Below are positions 46,899 to 57,639 of a DNA stretch of 64,000 nucleotides, piece after piece. The stretch lies in NCBI GenBank assembly GCA_015039315.1, contig WIDE01000055.1, forward strand, positions 4,621-68,620, read 5' to 3'. Both the position numbers and the translations under genes were made by a program. The notes beneath the pieces are model-generated. The model did no database searches. It saw nothing but the letters and a program-made list of their open reading frames with translations, and had not been told where the DNA came from. This DNA is from Clavulina sp. PMI_390 (lineage: Eukaryota > Basidiomycota > Agaricomycetes > Cantharellales > Hydnaceae). Numbering within the stretch: position 1 is the first letter of the stretch; every line of letters starts with the position of its first letter.

Positions 46899-48966
46899 TT
46901 AGATCTTTAATGACTCCATGGCGGAAGTGAGCGTCTCCTTGATGAGGTCGAGAGAGTTTTCTAGAATAGAAGACAGGACTTTAGTTCTAGCGTCAGGAGA
47001 TACTCAGAAGCGATATCTCACTCCATGCGGGATAGAATCCTATCATGCCCTCGAGGAAGTCAAGAAGAACTTCGATAGAGCGGCAATATTCGCTGGAGAT
47101 AGTTGGGTTTTCTTGGACGTCAGGTCTCCGTAGTTCGTGAGCCAGTATTCGAAGAGCATTCATCATATGGACCTGCCACAAGATCAGAATGCGCCAGTCT
47201 AGCAGGGAAGAGCATGAACTGACCATCGGGACGAGTGAAGGCTGCATCATGCGAGTGTTTTGATGCCGTTGAAGCTGGCTGCATAGATCCACTAGCATTT
47301 GCACGCATCGAAGCATTTCACTTCGTGCTCGTGCATCTTTCCCAGCAAATAGACTGTGGAAAATGGCTGAACTCCCATAGAGCGTCGCGTGCAAGAGGAG
47401 AGCAGTGGAGTTGGAGTTATCGACAGCTTCAGAAAACGATGGAATGATGGCGTCATGGAAGCGGATGAACGATTTGAGCGACTTTTGATCCCCAATTGAT
47501 TGTTTCTCTAGAGCATTGAGGATGAGAAGATGGATCGGGCGGCGGGTGGAATATGATGAACCACGTACTGGCGATAGAGTTTGCAGCAGTAGTTACCAGG
47601 ACGAAAAGGAATGTGAGGGAGGTGGTACGATGTATATCCGACTGCCACATCTTGACCAGCTCTTTCTCGCCGGTCAACCTCGGCTTTGAAAATGTGAGGA
47701 ACACGTAAGATAGAAAATTTACGGTAATATGGCGCAGGACAGACCTTGAACCAGGTATAGATAATCTCGTCCTTGTCCAAACAGGGAATCCACCGGTCGT
47801 CGCAGACGAAGGTTGCGGGACATCCCGTCAACATGTTCAATGACCAGTCCGTGATGAAAATCGATTTTGACAACAAGAGCCGCTCAAATGCTTCGTCCTC
47901 AGTGGTGGGGGCGGGCAAAAGAAATTCGTCTGGCTGATAGTCGTCTTCAACGTCTGGGTTATGAGTTGAGCCGAGGCCACAAGCCGCCCCCAAATGGCTC
48001 GCTGGGGAAATAACAGCAAAGCTTTCTTCAACTCTCCCTACTCTTGTGAAGTAGGAGGCCAGAATAACACTCGCCCAGAGAAATTGGGTGAGATGTTCCG
48101 GGTCTGCAAGCATGAGAGCCTCATCAAGGAAGTGACGGGTACGCTCGGCGAAATATTGTTCCAGGTAGCTCCAGCGCCCACCAATGACGCTACATGCTGC
48201 GAGATGGCAAGCATTCCGTAAACACGGGTGAATAGATGCAGAATGTGAAGGGGGGAGGGCAAGGCGACGAAGGAAGTTGCGAAGAGGGATGAAAAAGTTG
48301 AAGTGTGAGCGGTATGGTAAGAATATCCCTGTCCTACAGAGTCACAGTTCAGCTAGCCATTTCGCATTTGAAATTACAAACTTACAGGTAGAGGGACATC
48401 GGCAGGGGGAGCTCATCACCTTTGACCCATTGAAATGAGTCGAGCCTGTCCTCCGCAGTCGATCTTTCTGTGTCCAGGGTGTCTCCCTTTTGTGGGTGTC
48501 CCGCAACAAATCTTCCACTTTCCAATGGCCTCGAAGCAAGTGCATTGAGCCTACTCTCTTCTGACAACATGTACATTGAAAAGGAAGACTGAGGAGGTGG
48601 CTGTTCATAAACTGTCCCCAGTAGCTTGATTCGCTCTCGAAGCCCTGTTGAGATGACAAGAAGGTTGTGCCTCGAGGAAAGAAGCACTTTATTCGTGATC
48701 GCCTCCAGTTCTATCAAGCGAGCTTGTAGAAGGTCCGCAGTAGGACTACCGGGTCGCTCATCTTCCTCACCAGGGTAAACACACCTTTGCTGGAGACGAT
48801 TGCATCGGTGGCACCTTGGTCTTTCGCCAGAGCACCTCTAGGAAGACAAATATATTTCGACGTGTCAGAAGCGAGCCCAGGGGCGCGTGTGGTAGGTCGG
48901 ACGCACTGCTTTGAGCTTGCGACAGCGGTGGCACGCAGCTCCTTTTGCCAGAATCGAGCCACGCAT
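46899..48966 (-). CDS. Zn2Cys6 fungal-specific transcription factor, copy B (intact)
   Basis: Seven exons (48966..48907, 48837..48386, 48333..47745, 47683..47569, 47507..47224, 47172..47022, 46960..46899) give 570 aa with all junctions in frame. Residues 12-39 form a binuclear zinc cluster, ACHRCRKLKA then RCSGERPRCHRC, with six cysteines in perfect spacing. Intron 1 falls between the second and third cysteine. A basic linker and a heptad-like region (ARLIELEAITNKVLL) suit dimerisation. The rest is the fungal-specific transcription-factor regulatory domain, including FLPYRSHFNFF, ACHLAACSVIGG and ASHLGAACGL. Such proteins bind CGG-type half sites and often control nearby metabolic genes. It lies in tandem with frameshifted copy A and about 9 kb from the polygalacturonases; regulation of them is only a hypothesis. 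Confidence 0.88.
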
Positions 48967-49655
48967 CTATGGAATGAAAGGGATCGTCAACAAGCTCCAC
49001 CTGGAAGAAGTATTTCAACTCTTCGGTTCCATGTTACAGAGCGTGGGAGTTGTTAGGCCAACCGGCGCCAATCCGTCCTGTTCTGAACCTTGCCGAAGTT
49101 CCGATCAGCTGAGCACCAAATACGTACAAAACTCCCGTTGACTTGGCAGGAACGGGCGCTTTTACTAATGTAGCTCGCTCAGTCGAGGCGGGCACAACCG
49201 AGGTGGGTCCGTGAACCATTGCGATAAACCTCTTATCACTAGTAGATGACTTGGCAAGTCCCACTTCCTGATTAGTGATCATGTCAACACCCAAATGACT
49301 CCGGGCGACACCACGACGAACAGAGTGAATGAGGAATGAGATCGTTCCAGAATGTATTTCTGCGATGCTGTCTCTTAACTCTTTATCGAAACAACAACAC
49401 AAAGTGCAAGTTTAGACAGGGGGGAAAAGATACAGAGGACAGTGAGTACATCGGTCGTTGGAGAGACAGTTAAAAAAAACATGAGATCAGAAACTTGGAA
49501 GAGAACGAGAGGGTGGATGAGGCGTGAGAGAATACGTCAAAAGATGCGAAGCCAGCCACAACAGCAGGGGAAAGTAACGGAATACCGAGGTAACATGGAG
49601 GGAAGGAGGAGGGAGAGAGAACGACGAGAGGTAAGAAACTGCAAGATGCAGCCGT
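48967..49655. other. Intergenic between regulator and EEF2 3' end
   Basis: About 0.7 kb that holds the promoter of copy B and the 3' flank of EEF2. No gene seen. Confidence 0.4.
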
Positions 49656-52600
49656 TTACAGCCTAAGAGAACGCGTGTTAGATCATCAAATGAAAGGAGA
49701 AGCAAGAGGGGCCAAACATACTTGTCGTAGTAGGTATCCAGAGGAGGAATCTCGGGCTTGAGACCCTTGCGGACACGGATCTCGGTAACGAGCTTCTCGA
49801 GATTGCCGCCCTTGTCGAGAGGAGCTATAATACGAATACAGATCAGCACTTTTGGTTAGGAGGGATCAGGTAGAAATGGACTGACAGCCGTTCATGACCT
49901 CGTAGTGGTCGAACACGGCCTGAGGGAAGGCCTGGCCCTGGGTCTGGCCACGGAGATCGGCGTTGAAACCGAAGGACTCGTTGACGGGCAGGTAAGCCTT
50001 CACGGTGAACATGGGCGTCTGTAGATAGCGAAAGAGTCAGCGAACGATTCCATGCGCTAACTGTGGATGAAACCTACCCCCGGGCGCTGCTCCTCAGAGA
50101 AGACCTGGCCACGACGACGATTGAGCACGGAGTAGATACCACCGATGGCGTTCTCAGGGCACTGAATCTCGACTAGAAAATGCGGAAATGAGTTACAGTA
50201 GACAATACCGAATGATCTAAAATCACTTACCGAGGTAGACAGGCTCCTGGAGACCAGGGGTGGCGAGCAAGCATGCGGCGTAGCAGACACGTCGGCAGAC
50301 AGGGATAATCTGGCCACCACCACGGTGAATGGCATCGGTATGGAGCTATAATCGGTGGAAAAATTAGGTTAGATGCTATAGACGCAACAAGTTAATCGAA
50401 AAGGTGGCGGGACGTACAGTGACATCGAGGATGTTGAATCGGATACCACGCATGTTCTCATCAGCGCAGACACCTTCCTTGGTCGCCCACTGGAAGGCAG
50501 CAACACATGAATCCTTAATTTCGTTAAGGTATTGCACACCCTTGGTGACATCGACGAGCAAGTTGGGACCAGTGGTGTCGGGACCGAAGCACCAAATCTT
50601 ACGAGCATCGGTGACATCCCATCCGTGCTCATCAGCAAGGACACGAGCACGGGCCTTGAAATCGTCACGGGCGCTAATCTTGCCAGACTCGATTTCACGA
50701 ACGACCTCCTCTTCGAGGGGAAGGGCAACCATGTAAAGACGGTTGTGCTTGTTCTGTGACTTGGAGAGGGCAGTCATGGAAGACTGAGCCTTGACAGTCT
50801 CACGGTAACCGACGACGGGGCGACCTTGCTTCAGAGGGACACCAGCATGGTCCTCCTCGAGATCCTAGAGTGACGGTAAAGATCAGCGTGAAGGTAAACA
50901 GAAGGAAGATGTAACAGGAAGCATACCTTGAAGCAAATCTCGAGATGGAGCTCACCAGCACCAGCGATAATATGCTCACCAGACTCGTTGATCCAGGTCT
51001 GGACGCAAGGATCAGACTTGGACAGACGCTTGAGACCTTCGACAAGCTTTGGCAGATCCTGAGCGTTCTTGACTTCGACGGAAAGCTGCACGACAGGGGA
51101 CACGGAGAACTTCATGACCTTCATGTTGTGGGCAGTCTCGGACGAGGTGAGGGTACCGCTCTTGAGCAGGAACTGGTCAATGCCGACGAGACCGACGATG
51201 TTACCAGCAGGGACATCCTCAATGGGCTCGACGTAACGACCCATCATGAGCACGGTACGCTGGATCGACTTGACGAACAGGTCGGACTTCTGGCCGGGAA
51301 CGTAGTTGGGGCCTTGAATGCGGATCTTGGGGCCAGACATGACCTTGCCGGAGAAGACACGGCCGAAAGCGTAGAAACGACCCTTATCGGAAGTTGGCAC
51401 CATCTTCGAGACGTAGAGGACGAGAGGACCGTTGGGGTCGCAGTCACGGATACCAATGGCGGACTCATCGTCCATAGGACCCTCGTAGAGGGTCTCGACA
51501 CGGTAGCGCTGGGCGGTGGCGGGCGAGGGAAGGTTGATGACAATCATCTCCAAGAGAGCATCACCAGCGGGGAGGAACTTGCGCATGGCAACCTTGAGCA
51601 GAGCCTTGCCCTCAAGATCCTTCTCTTCTTGGAGGAGCTTAACCTCAAGCTTCTCCAAAAGAGTGAAGGCCTCGTCCTTCTTGAAGTTCATGATGGCGTT
51701 GAAGATCTTGTAGATGGGGTCAAGGACGAACATGTTGAAAGCACGCTCGAGATCCTTGCCAGCCTCGGTCTTGGAGTTGGTGGTCCACTTCTTGGTGGCA
51801 GGGTTGAAGTAGTTGTCACCCCACAACTTGGACATCATCTTGTTCTTGTCCACACCGAACTTCTTGGCATATCGGTTTGCGAATTGCCTGAGGGTGAACG
51901 CCCAGCCGTGGAGACCTGATGCGAAGGCGACGGTGCCCTGTTCTGGGTAGACCTGAACATCACCAAGGGTAGGGTCGTGGTAGGTAGAGACAATGACGTT
52001 ACATGACTCGATCGTGCGCTGGAAGGTCTGATACAGGGACTCCTTGTCGACCTGGAGCTCGAGCAGAGCACGATCGATCTTGTTGATGACAACGACGGGC
52101 TTGATACGCTCGGTCAGGGCTTGACGCAGGACAGTCTCAGTCTGCACGCAGACACCTTCGATACAGTCGACGACGACGAGGGCACCATCAGTGACACGGA
52201 GGGCAGCAGTGACTTCTGAGGAGAAGTCGACGTGGCCGGGGGAGTCGATCAGGTTAATCAAGAATTGATTGCCTGTTCCACGTTTGTACAACGGTATTAG
52301 TCATCGAAACGTCAGAAACTGATGAAGAAAAAGAGATAAGGGAATCAAATAAGCGTACCTTGGGTCTTCTGCTTGACAAGGTCGACATCCTCCTTTGACA
52401 TCTCGAAGTACATTGAGATTGCCGTAGACTTGATAGTGATACCACGCTCCTTCTCGTCATCTCTTGTATCCGTAAATCTGACCTCTCCAGCCTTGGCATT
52501 AGCAATAATACCGGCCTTGGACACGAGAGAATCAGTGAGTGTAGACTTTCCGTGATCGACTACGATCGGGAGAGAGGGAGGTCAGGGATCGGGGGGATGT

Positions 52601-52850
52601 TTGCGTCAGCATCGACGAAAAAGAGCTCCACGCACCGTGAGCGATGACGGACATGTTACGGATGTTGTAGGGAACATCCATAAGCTGCCTGATCTCATCT
52701 AAAAGCGAGCATATTGTTAGCACCAACGCTGAGAAACGTGATGGGAACAGCTGAACTTACCGACGGTGAAGTTACTGGAGAAAATCACGGGAAACGGAGA
52801 TCGATGAGCTCATCGGCATACGCATTCGAGAGATCGAGCACTTACACCAT
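49656..52850 (-). CDS. EEF2: Translation elongation factor 2
   Basis: Eleven coding exons (52850..52846, 52774..52761, 52698..52636, 52559..52359, 52272..50927, 50864..50418, 50345..50231, 50172..50078, 50018..49886, 49824..49722, 49662..49656) give exactly 842 aa, the length of yeast eEF2. The GTPase P-loop AHVDHGKST is at 26-34, the switch block [16 protein letters not shown] follows, then DSPGHVDF and NKID. The diphthamide site is intact: DAIHRGGGQ with H699, at the same number as in yeast. The C-terminus ends [10 protein letters not shown]. The factor moves tRNA and mRNA through the ribosome after peptide transfer, using GTP. The first coding exon has only 5 nt and the last only 7 nt; both are forced by the conserved ends. 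The 5' part is the intron-dense part, common in highly expressed genes. Confidence 0.97.
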
Positions 52851-53484
52851 GGTGAGCGACTTTCTTGGGGTGAATTAGACGCGGATTGTTTTTTTTGGGA
52901 GAGACTCGACTCGCAGAGCAAAGTCTTGAGGTGGAGGGAACGCGCACGTGATGACTTCGGTAGCGATATTATAGCTGGCTGAAGTAAGCGGCTCTGAGGA
53001 GAGGCAAGACTGCGATTTGCCCACTTAATCGCTTCTTTTCCGTCATTACAATAGCAAAAAGATATTTGTAAGAAAGAGTCGGACCACCCAGAACATTCTA
53101 CACATCATGGATCGCTATGCCGAAACCCTTCGGGCCTGCTGCACCTCCACATTGCCTTCCACGCGTCTACTCATCCCGATCGCCGAAACGGTAGGCTTTT
53201 AGTGCACTCCAGACCACAGCAGAGCACCAGAAAGTCAGTACTAGTCGCTGATAGTCCGAATCGTGCGCAGATAGCAGACCCGAGGACTTGACCCGACGCG
53301 CATATGCGCATACACCCAGCACCCTTGACGCGTCTCACCAAACTCGGCATGTGCGGCACCTCATCCATTCAGCCAAATAGATGACAGAGCCACCCATTTT
53401 CCCTTGGATCCGCCCATCCAATCAGACGACAATCCACGAACGGAGCCGACGCCCACTTCCCTCTGACTCGACTGTGCCGTCTAT
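52851..53484. other. EEF2 promoter and neighbouring 3' flank
   Basis: About 630 bp upstream of EEF2 that also include the 3' end of the next minus-strand gene. No separate gene or clear TATA box is seen. Confidence 0.4.
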
Positions 53485-55301
53485 TCAGTGGCCGTTCTCC
53501 GATTCGCCAGCCTCCTCCACCTCCCACGAATCTATACAGCACCCATTGACAGCTTCCAAAGCGGCCGTAATCAGCCCACGTGAAATCAAGCCTAATCCAC
53601 TTCCCCATGGAACACCGTTCAAGGAGCTTCCCGACAGGTGGTCCGGTGCTCTCTTCGAGCGACCAGTGAGCAGGGGTCGGATAAGAATATCGCGTGCCGC
53701 ACGAAATACCTCGTCGCTGGACAACGGATCTGAAGGTGTCGTTGATGATGATGAAGATGAAGATGGCTCGCTAGCGAGCTGCTGGCGTTGGTGTACGGTG
53801 GAATGGATCAACGAACACAGATACCATATGCTCTCTTCCCTCGCGATGGATTTGATTTCTTCCTTTTCGAAAAGAAGAGCGGTAGGGATAGATTTGGCAG
53901 TCTGGGCATTAGCGTCAGCAGTAGCATTCTTTGTCAGGTCAGTCAACCCTGAGATGCGGGCAATTTCCACACTGGTGATATAGAGGATAATATCACCAAG
54001 CCATAACTTAGCATATACGCAGGAATTTGATAACTCGGCATCGGTGGGGCTACTTGAGCTTGCCGCAGTCGTGCCAGATAGCGTGGTGGATGCGTTGTCC
54101 ATCTGAGTGAACACTGGAGCCGTATCTGATCTTGGTCTTGGTGGAGCTTGTCGAGCAATGGGTTGGATAGCAGGGTCGAGAAGCTGATTGAGCAGCTGAG
54201 TACATTCCGCTCGGAAATCGATGACGGCTTCGTTAGCTTGTGGTAATTGGATAGGAATGGCGATGGGACTGGCGGATGCGTCGGAGGATATCCCGAAAGC
54301 GAGTTCAGCATAATTGCAAGAGAGGGGATGGATGTGGCCAATAATAGGGATGATTAAGGCTTCCGCTAGCTGGGATATCAATGCGCGAGCATCCAGTTCA
54401 TTGGAAGATTGATATGCAAGATTGGCGAGAAGTAGGGTTCGGCGTAAAAGAGAGCTACATATTCGTAGCTTCGTTTGAAGAGTGGCAGCTGACGGGGGTT
54501 CTGGAGGCGTAGATGCTTCAGCTGTAGGAGAATAGATGCCAATCATGTTGCAGACGACGCGCGATAGGTGCGAAATTGCTCGTTGTAGATGGCTTTGTAA
54601 ATGGACGGAATTGACTTCATAGTTATAGGAGCTCATCTTTGATTCGACGGTAGATATGAAGTCCTCCAGTGCACTAATTGCACCCAACGATGTTTCCATA
54701 GGCGGAAATGGTAAATCTGCCAAATAAGGTTTCGTGAGTAGGACCTCTCGACTATCACTGCATAGCTTACCAGACTCTAGTTGTTGGACGAGTGATTGAA
54801 ATGTTGGTCCAGAAGGCTTCGGAGCGCTGGCATCCTTAGCTGCCATTTTCCGCTTCTTCTTTTTGGGTTGGCTCCCATGTTCTTCGCCGTTTACATGTCA
54901 ATCGAGAATGGAGATAAACAGAACTATTGGAAAAACGCACGGCTTGCATCCAGTGCCATTCTGGCTTGATCTGCCGCAGACTCAGCCCTTTCTAGGTTGC
55001 GCTCGAGCTCCCGTATTCTCGCTTCAAGCTGGAGGACTTGAGAAGCCTGCCGCTTTGGGCTGGGTTTTTCAGCACTTTCCATAGCGCTGGACGATGATTT
55101 ACCAGTCGGGTCACCCGAGCGAGAAAGACTAGCAGCTAAAGAAGCGCGTAAGGAATTGCAGTATGCATCTGTCGTCACTCCTTTTGGTATTGCACGGGCA
55201 ACTGCAATGGCCTAATTTATTTGAACAAGTAGATTTAGGGAGCATATTACTGGCCACGTGGTGTAGCTTACTATAGTGAGCCTGAGAGGGTCCAGATCCA
55301 T
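53485..55301 (-). CDS. Possible Mei4/Rec24-type meiotic recombination protein
   Basis: Three exons (55301..55272, 55211..54941, 54881..53485) join in phase to give 565 aa. The start MDLDPLRLTI then AIAVARAIPKGVTTDAYCNS, followed by a coiled coil (VLQLEARIRELERNLERA) around 70-95, resembles the N-terminus of MEI4 proteins, which begin with a short helix, a KLALALA-type helix and a charged coiled coil. Mei4 works with Rec114 on chromosome axes to promote Spo11 double-strand breaks. A basic patch PKKKKRK near 107-113 could be a nuclear signal. The C-terminal 450 residues are helical with Ser/Thr/Pro-rich loops and a poly-Ser run. The similarity is weak and by eye only. The second acceptor (CGAAG) is unusual, so the part starting at the ATG at 54846 could be a separate 453-aa gene. 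Confidence 0.45.
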
Positions 55302-55907
55302 CGCGTCGAGGCGTGTTATTTGTGCTTGTGATGACCATGTGGTGGATTCCCACGCCTCTCCAATCTCACCCCCCATCAAGATTAACGTTCTCCAGGAACC
55401 AGTCACATTACTCTGTGCTGAGATACTGTCGGTAACCATAAATATCCCCTGACAGTGCCAAGAAATCAATCACTACCTATTCTCATCATTTGCTTGGCAT
55501 ACATAAAGCGGCGCATTTATGGTTGAGCATTGATGATCTGCACTAAGGAAGCTTCTCTAAGTTCAAGCTAACACATTTGCGTCTCGACTCCATTCCTCTT
55601 CAATGCGTCTTAATGATCTTACTGGTAATAACGTCGGAGGTTTGACCGTACCCTGATCTCATCCCAACCCCGAACCATGGGGACCAGTAGGGAGCTGACC
55701 ATCTCGCCCCGGCGATGTTCCCTTGTTTCAACGTCGAAGGCTCAAGGAAATGAACTATATCCATATCTCGCTCGGCCATGGATATGCCTGTTACGAAACC
55801 GAGCCTTGAGACGGCCGACTCTCGATTTTTCGACTGGACGGATATAAGACAGTTGCTGTCTCTGCCAAAATCCCCAGGTCCACAAACACCCCTTGACGAG
55901 CCATAAG
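55302..55907. promoter_or_regulatory. Divergent promoter region with TATA box for the con-13-like gene
   Basis: About 600 bp between divergent genes. A TATAAG box at 55843..55848 lies 65 nt upstream of the ATG at 55908. Confidence 0.5.
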
Positions 55908-57158
55908 ATGTTCTCTACCGCCTTTATCGCGGCTGCAGCCCTCGCTACTACTGTCTCCGCCGACCTCGGCAAATCCGTTCTCTTCCCCAACGGCCTCCAT
56001 GATCCCCTGAGCGGGCTTGACAACCTGTATGTTCCTGGTGGCTACTACTCAGGCATTAGCACTCCCTCTGCCTGCACCAGCGCTGCTGCTGGTCTGAGTT
56101 GTGACGCCTCAACCATCCAAGCTGTCTCTGTTACCTATAACGATTGCGCACAACCCTGGACTGTCTGCCGCTGCAGCAACGCCAACCTCGAGTAAGCGAT
56201 GCTTTGAAAATATATTCTACCCCACCGCGTTGACTTAATAATATCGTGCAATTAGCATGAACACCCTCCTCGTCCGTTGGGGTCAGGTGCCCACGGGCCT
56301 CCGAAGCTACGTTAGCACCATCATTCACAGTTACACGGCCACAGGTGCTGAGTGGTAAGGCGCACGTACCTCAAATACTAGCAAAGTTGTGCTGAATTGC
56401 ATCTTATCTATAGGGCCTACAGCTCTGGTGGTCTCACTGCCATTGCCGGAGACTGCCCCGTCAGTGTTTTCTTGCACGAATCGTAAGTCAATTTCTGGCT
56501 TTTGCTCCACTTCCCGTGCTAATCACTCTGCTTCCTAGCGCGCACCACCTCGATCAAGGTACCAGCACCGGTACCGCCTTCACCAACGCGATTTCCTCCT
56601 CTTCTTGCGTTCCCGATGCCTACGCTGACACCAGCGCTGTTGAGGTTAGTCCCACAAATAACGCCTCGCACTCCACAACACCCTCGCTGACAAGGATATC
56701 TAGGACTTTGCCCAAGTGAACGTCGTCTTCAGCTACCAAAAGCTCGTTGGGGCGCTCCCAGTCGACGCTTCATGCATGCAGCCTCAGCTGAACGTCTTCA
56801 GCAGCACCTCCCGCCTCAACGTCGATCTCACCGCCACCACCTGCAACGCGTCCGTCCGTCCTTCGTGAGTGCCTCATATTATCTAAACTCCCTTCCCACA
56901 CAAGAACATTGATTGACATATATTCGCCCCACCTACAGCTCCAACCTCGTTGCTGAGGCCAACTACATCGCCGCCGTTGGCGCCAACCGCACCGCGTCCG
57001 CTACCACCACCGCAAATGAGGCAAGCTCCTCATCTTCCGTAATCAAGGCCTTCAAGGAGAAGTACGGCGACAGCCGCAACGCTCCCGCGAGCAACAACAT
57101 CTCTACCCCACCCGCACAGGCCCCCGTGGAGACCCCGATCTACAAGCAGATCAACTGA
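55908..57158 (+). CDS. Secreted conidiation-specific-protein-13-like protein with HExxH
   Basis: Six exons (55908..56191, 56256..56354, 56414..56482, 56539..56644, 56704..56864, 56939..57158) give 312 aa. A signal peptide (MFSTAFIAAAALATTVSA) is followed by a Cys-containing region (SCDASTIQAVSVTYNDC, WTVCRC). The zinc-protease-like motif HESAH (149-153) is followed by HLD, and the sequence ends in a Ser/Ala-rich tail. The layout matches basidiomycete proteins named after the Neurospora con-13 product. The HExxH suggests a zinc metallopeptidase fold acting outside the cell, but the family has no firm biochemical role that I know. Intron 3 interrupts the HExxH motif between the Glu and Ser codons. 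Expression in development or on a host is plausible, not shown. Confidence 0.82.
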
Positions 57159-57639
57159 GACCTTGGCGGTCAGATTCGGAGCCGAACCGACGCCAATTTC
57201 GATGTAATGCAGATAGGTCCTTCGATCACTGTAACTCGCTCGAAATAATCAATCAATCAATTTTGGGGCTTCGCTTTGTTGTGGTGATGAGTGATGACAC
57301 GCCAAGCCTGGCGTGAGTAGCTGGATTGCGATGGATACACGTCAAACACTCCCTTTCGTAAATCCTGAGCCCACTCTGACTGATTCAGTGAGGTGGTGAG
57401 CCAACAAGCGGGTGTCATAGTGCCATCTCCAGATATCAGGGGTCGCCGAGGCGGTATCTTTTTGAGATAATCCTTGGCTTGATATCATTAATTCATGTGG
57501 AGCTCGCGTAAAGCGAGAACTGCTTCACAATAATCTACAATAGTGAAAGTGATAAACGTGCATACTAACAATACAGTCTCAACCCCTCTAGGTCCGTTAC
57601 AAAACCAGAGATAATAGAATAGATGCAAGCCCTCGCACA
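57159..57639. other. Convergent 3' intergenic region
   Basis: About 480 bp between two convergent gene ends. Nothing supported. Confidence 0.4.

Noticed and set aside
50945..51919. Plus-strand ORF of 324 codons inside EEF2
   Set aside because: It is antisense to the conserved EEF2 coding exon; long shadow ORFs arise from its codon bias. No domain content.
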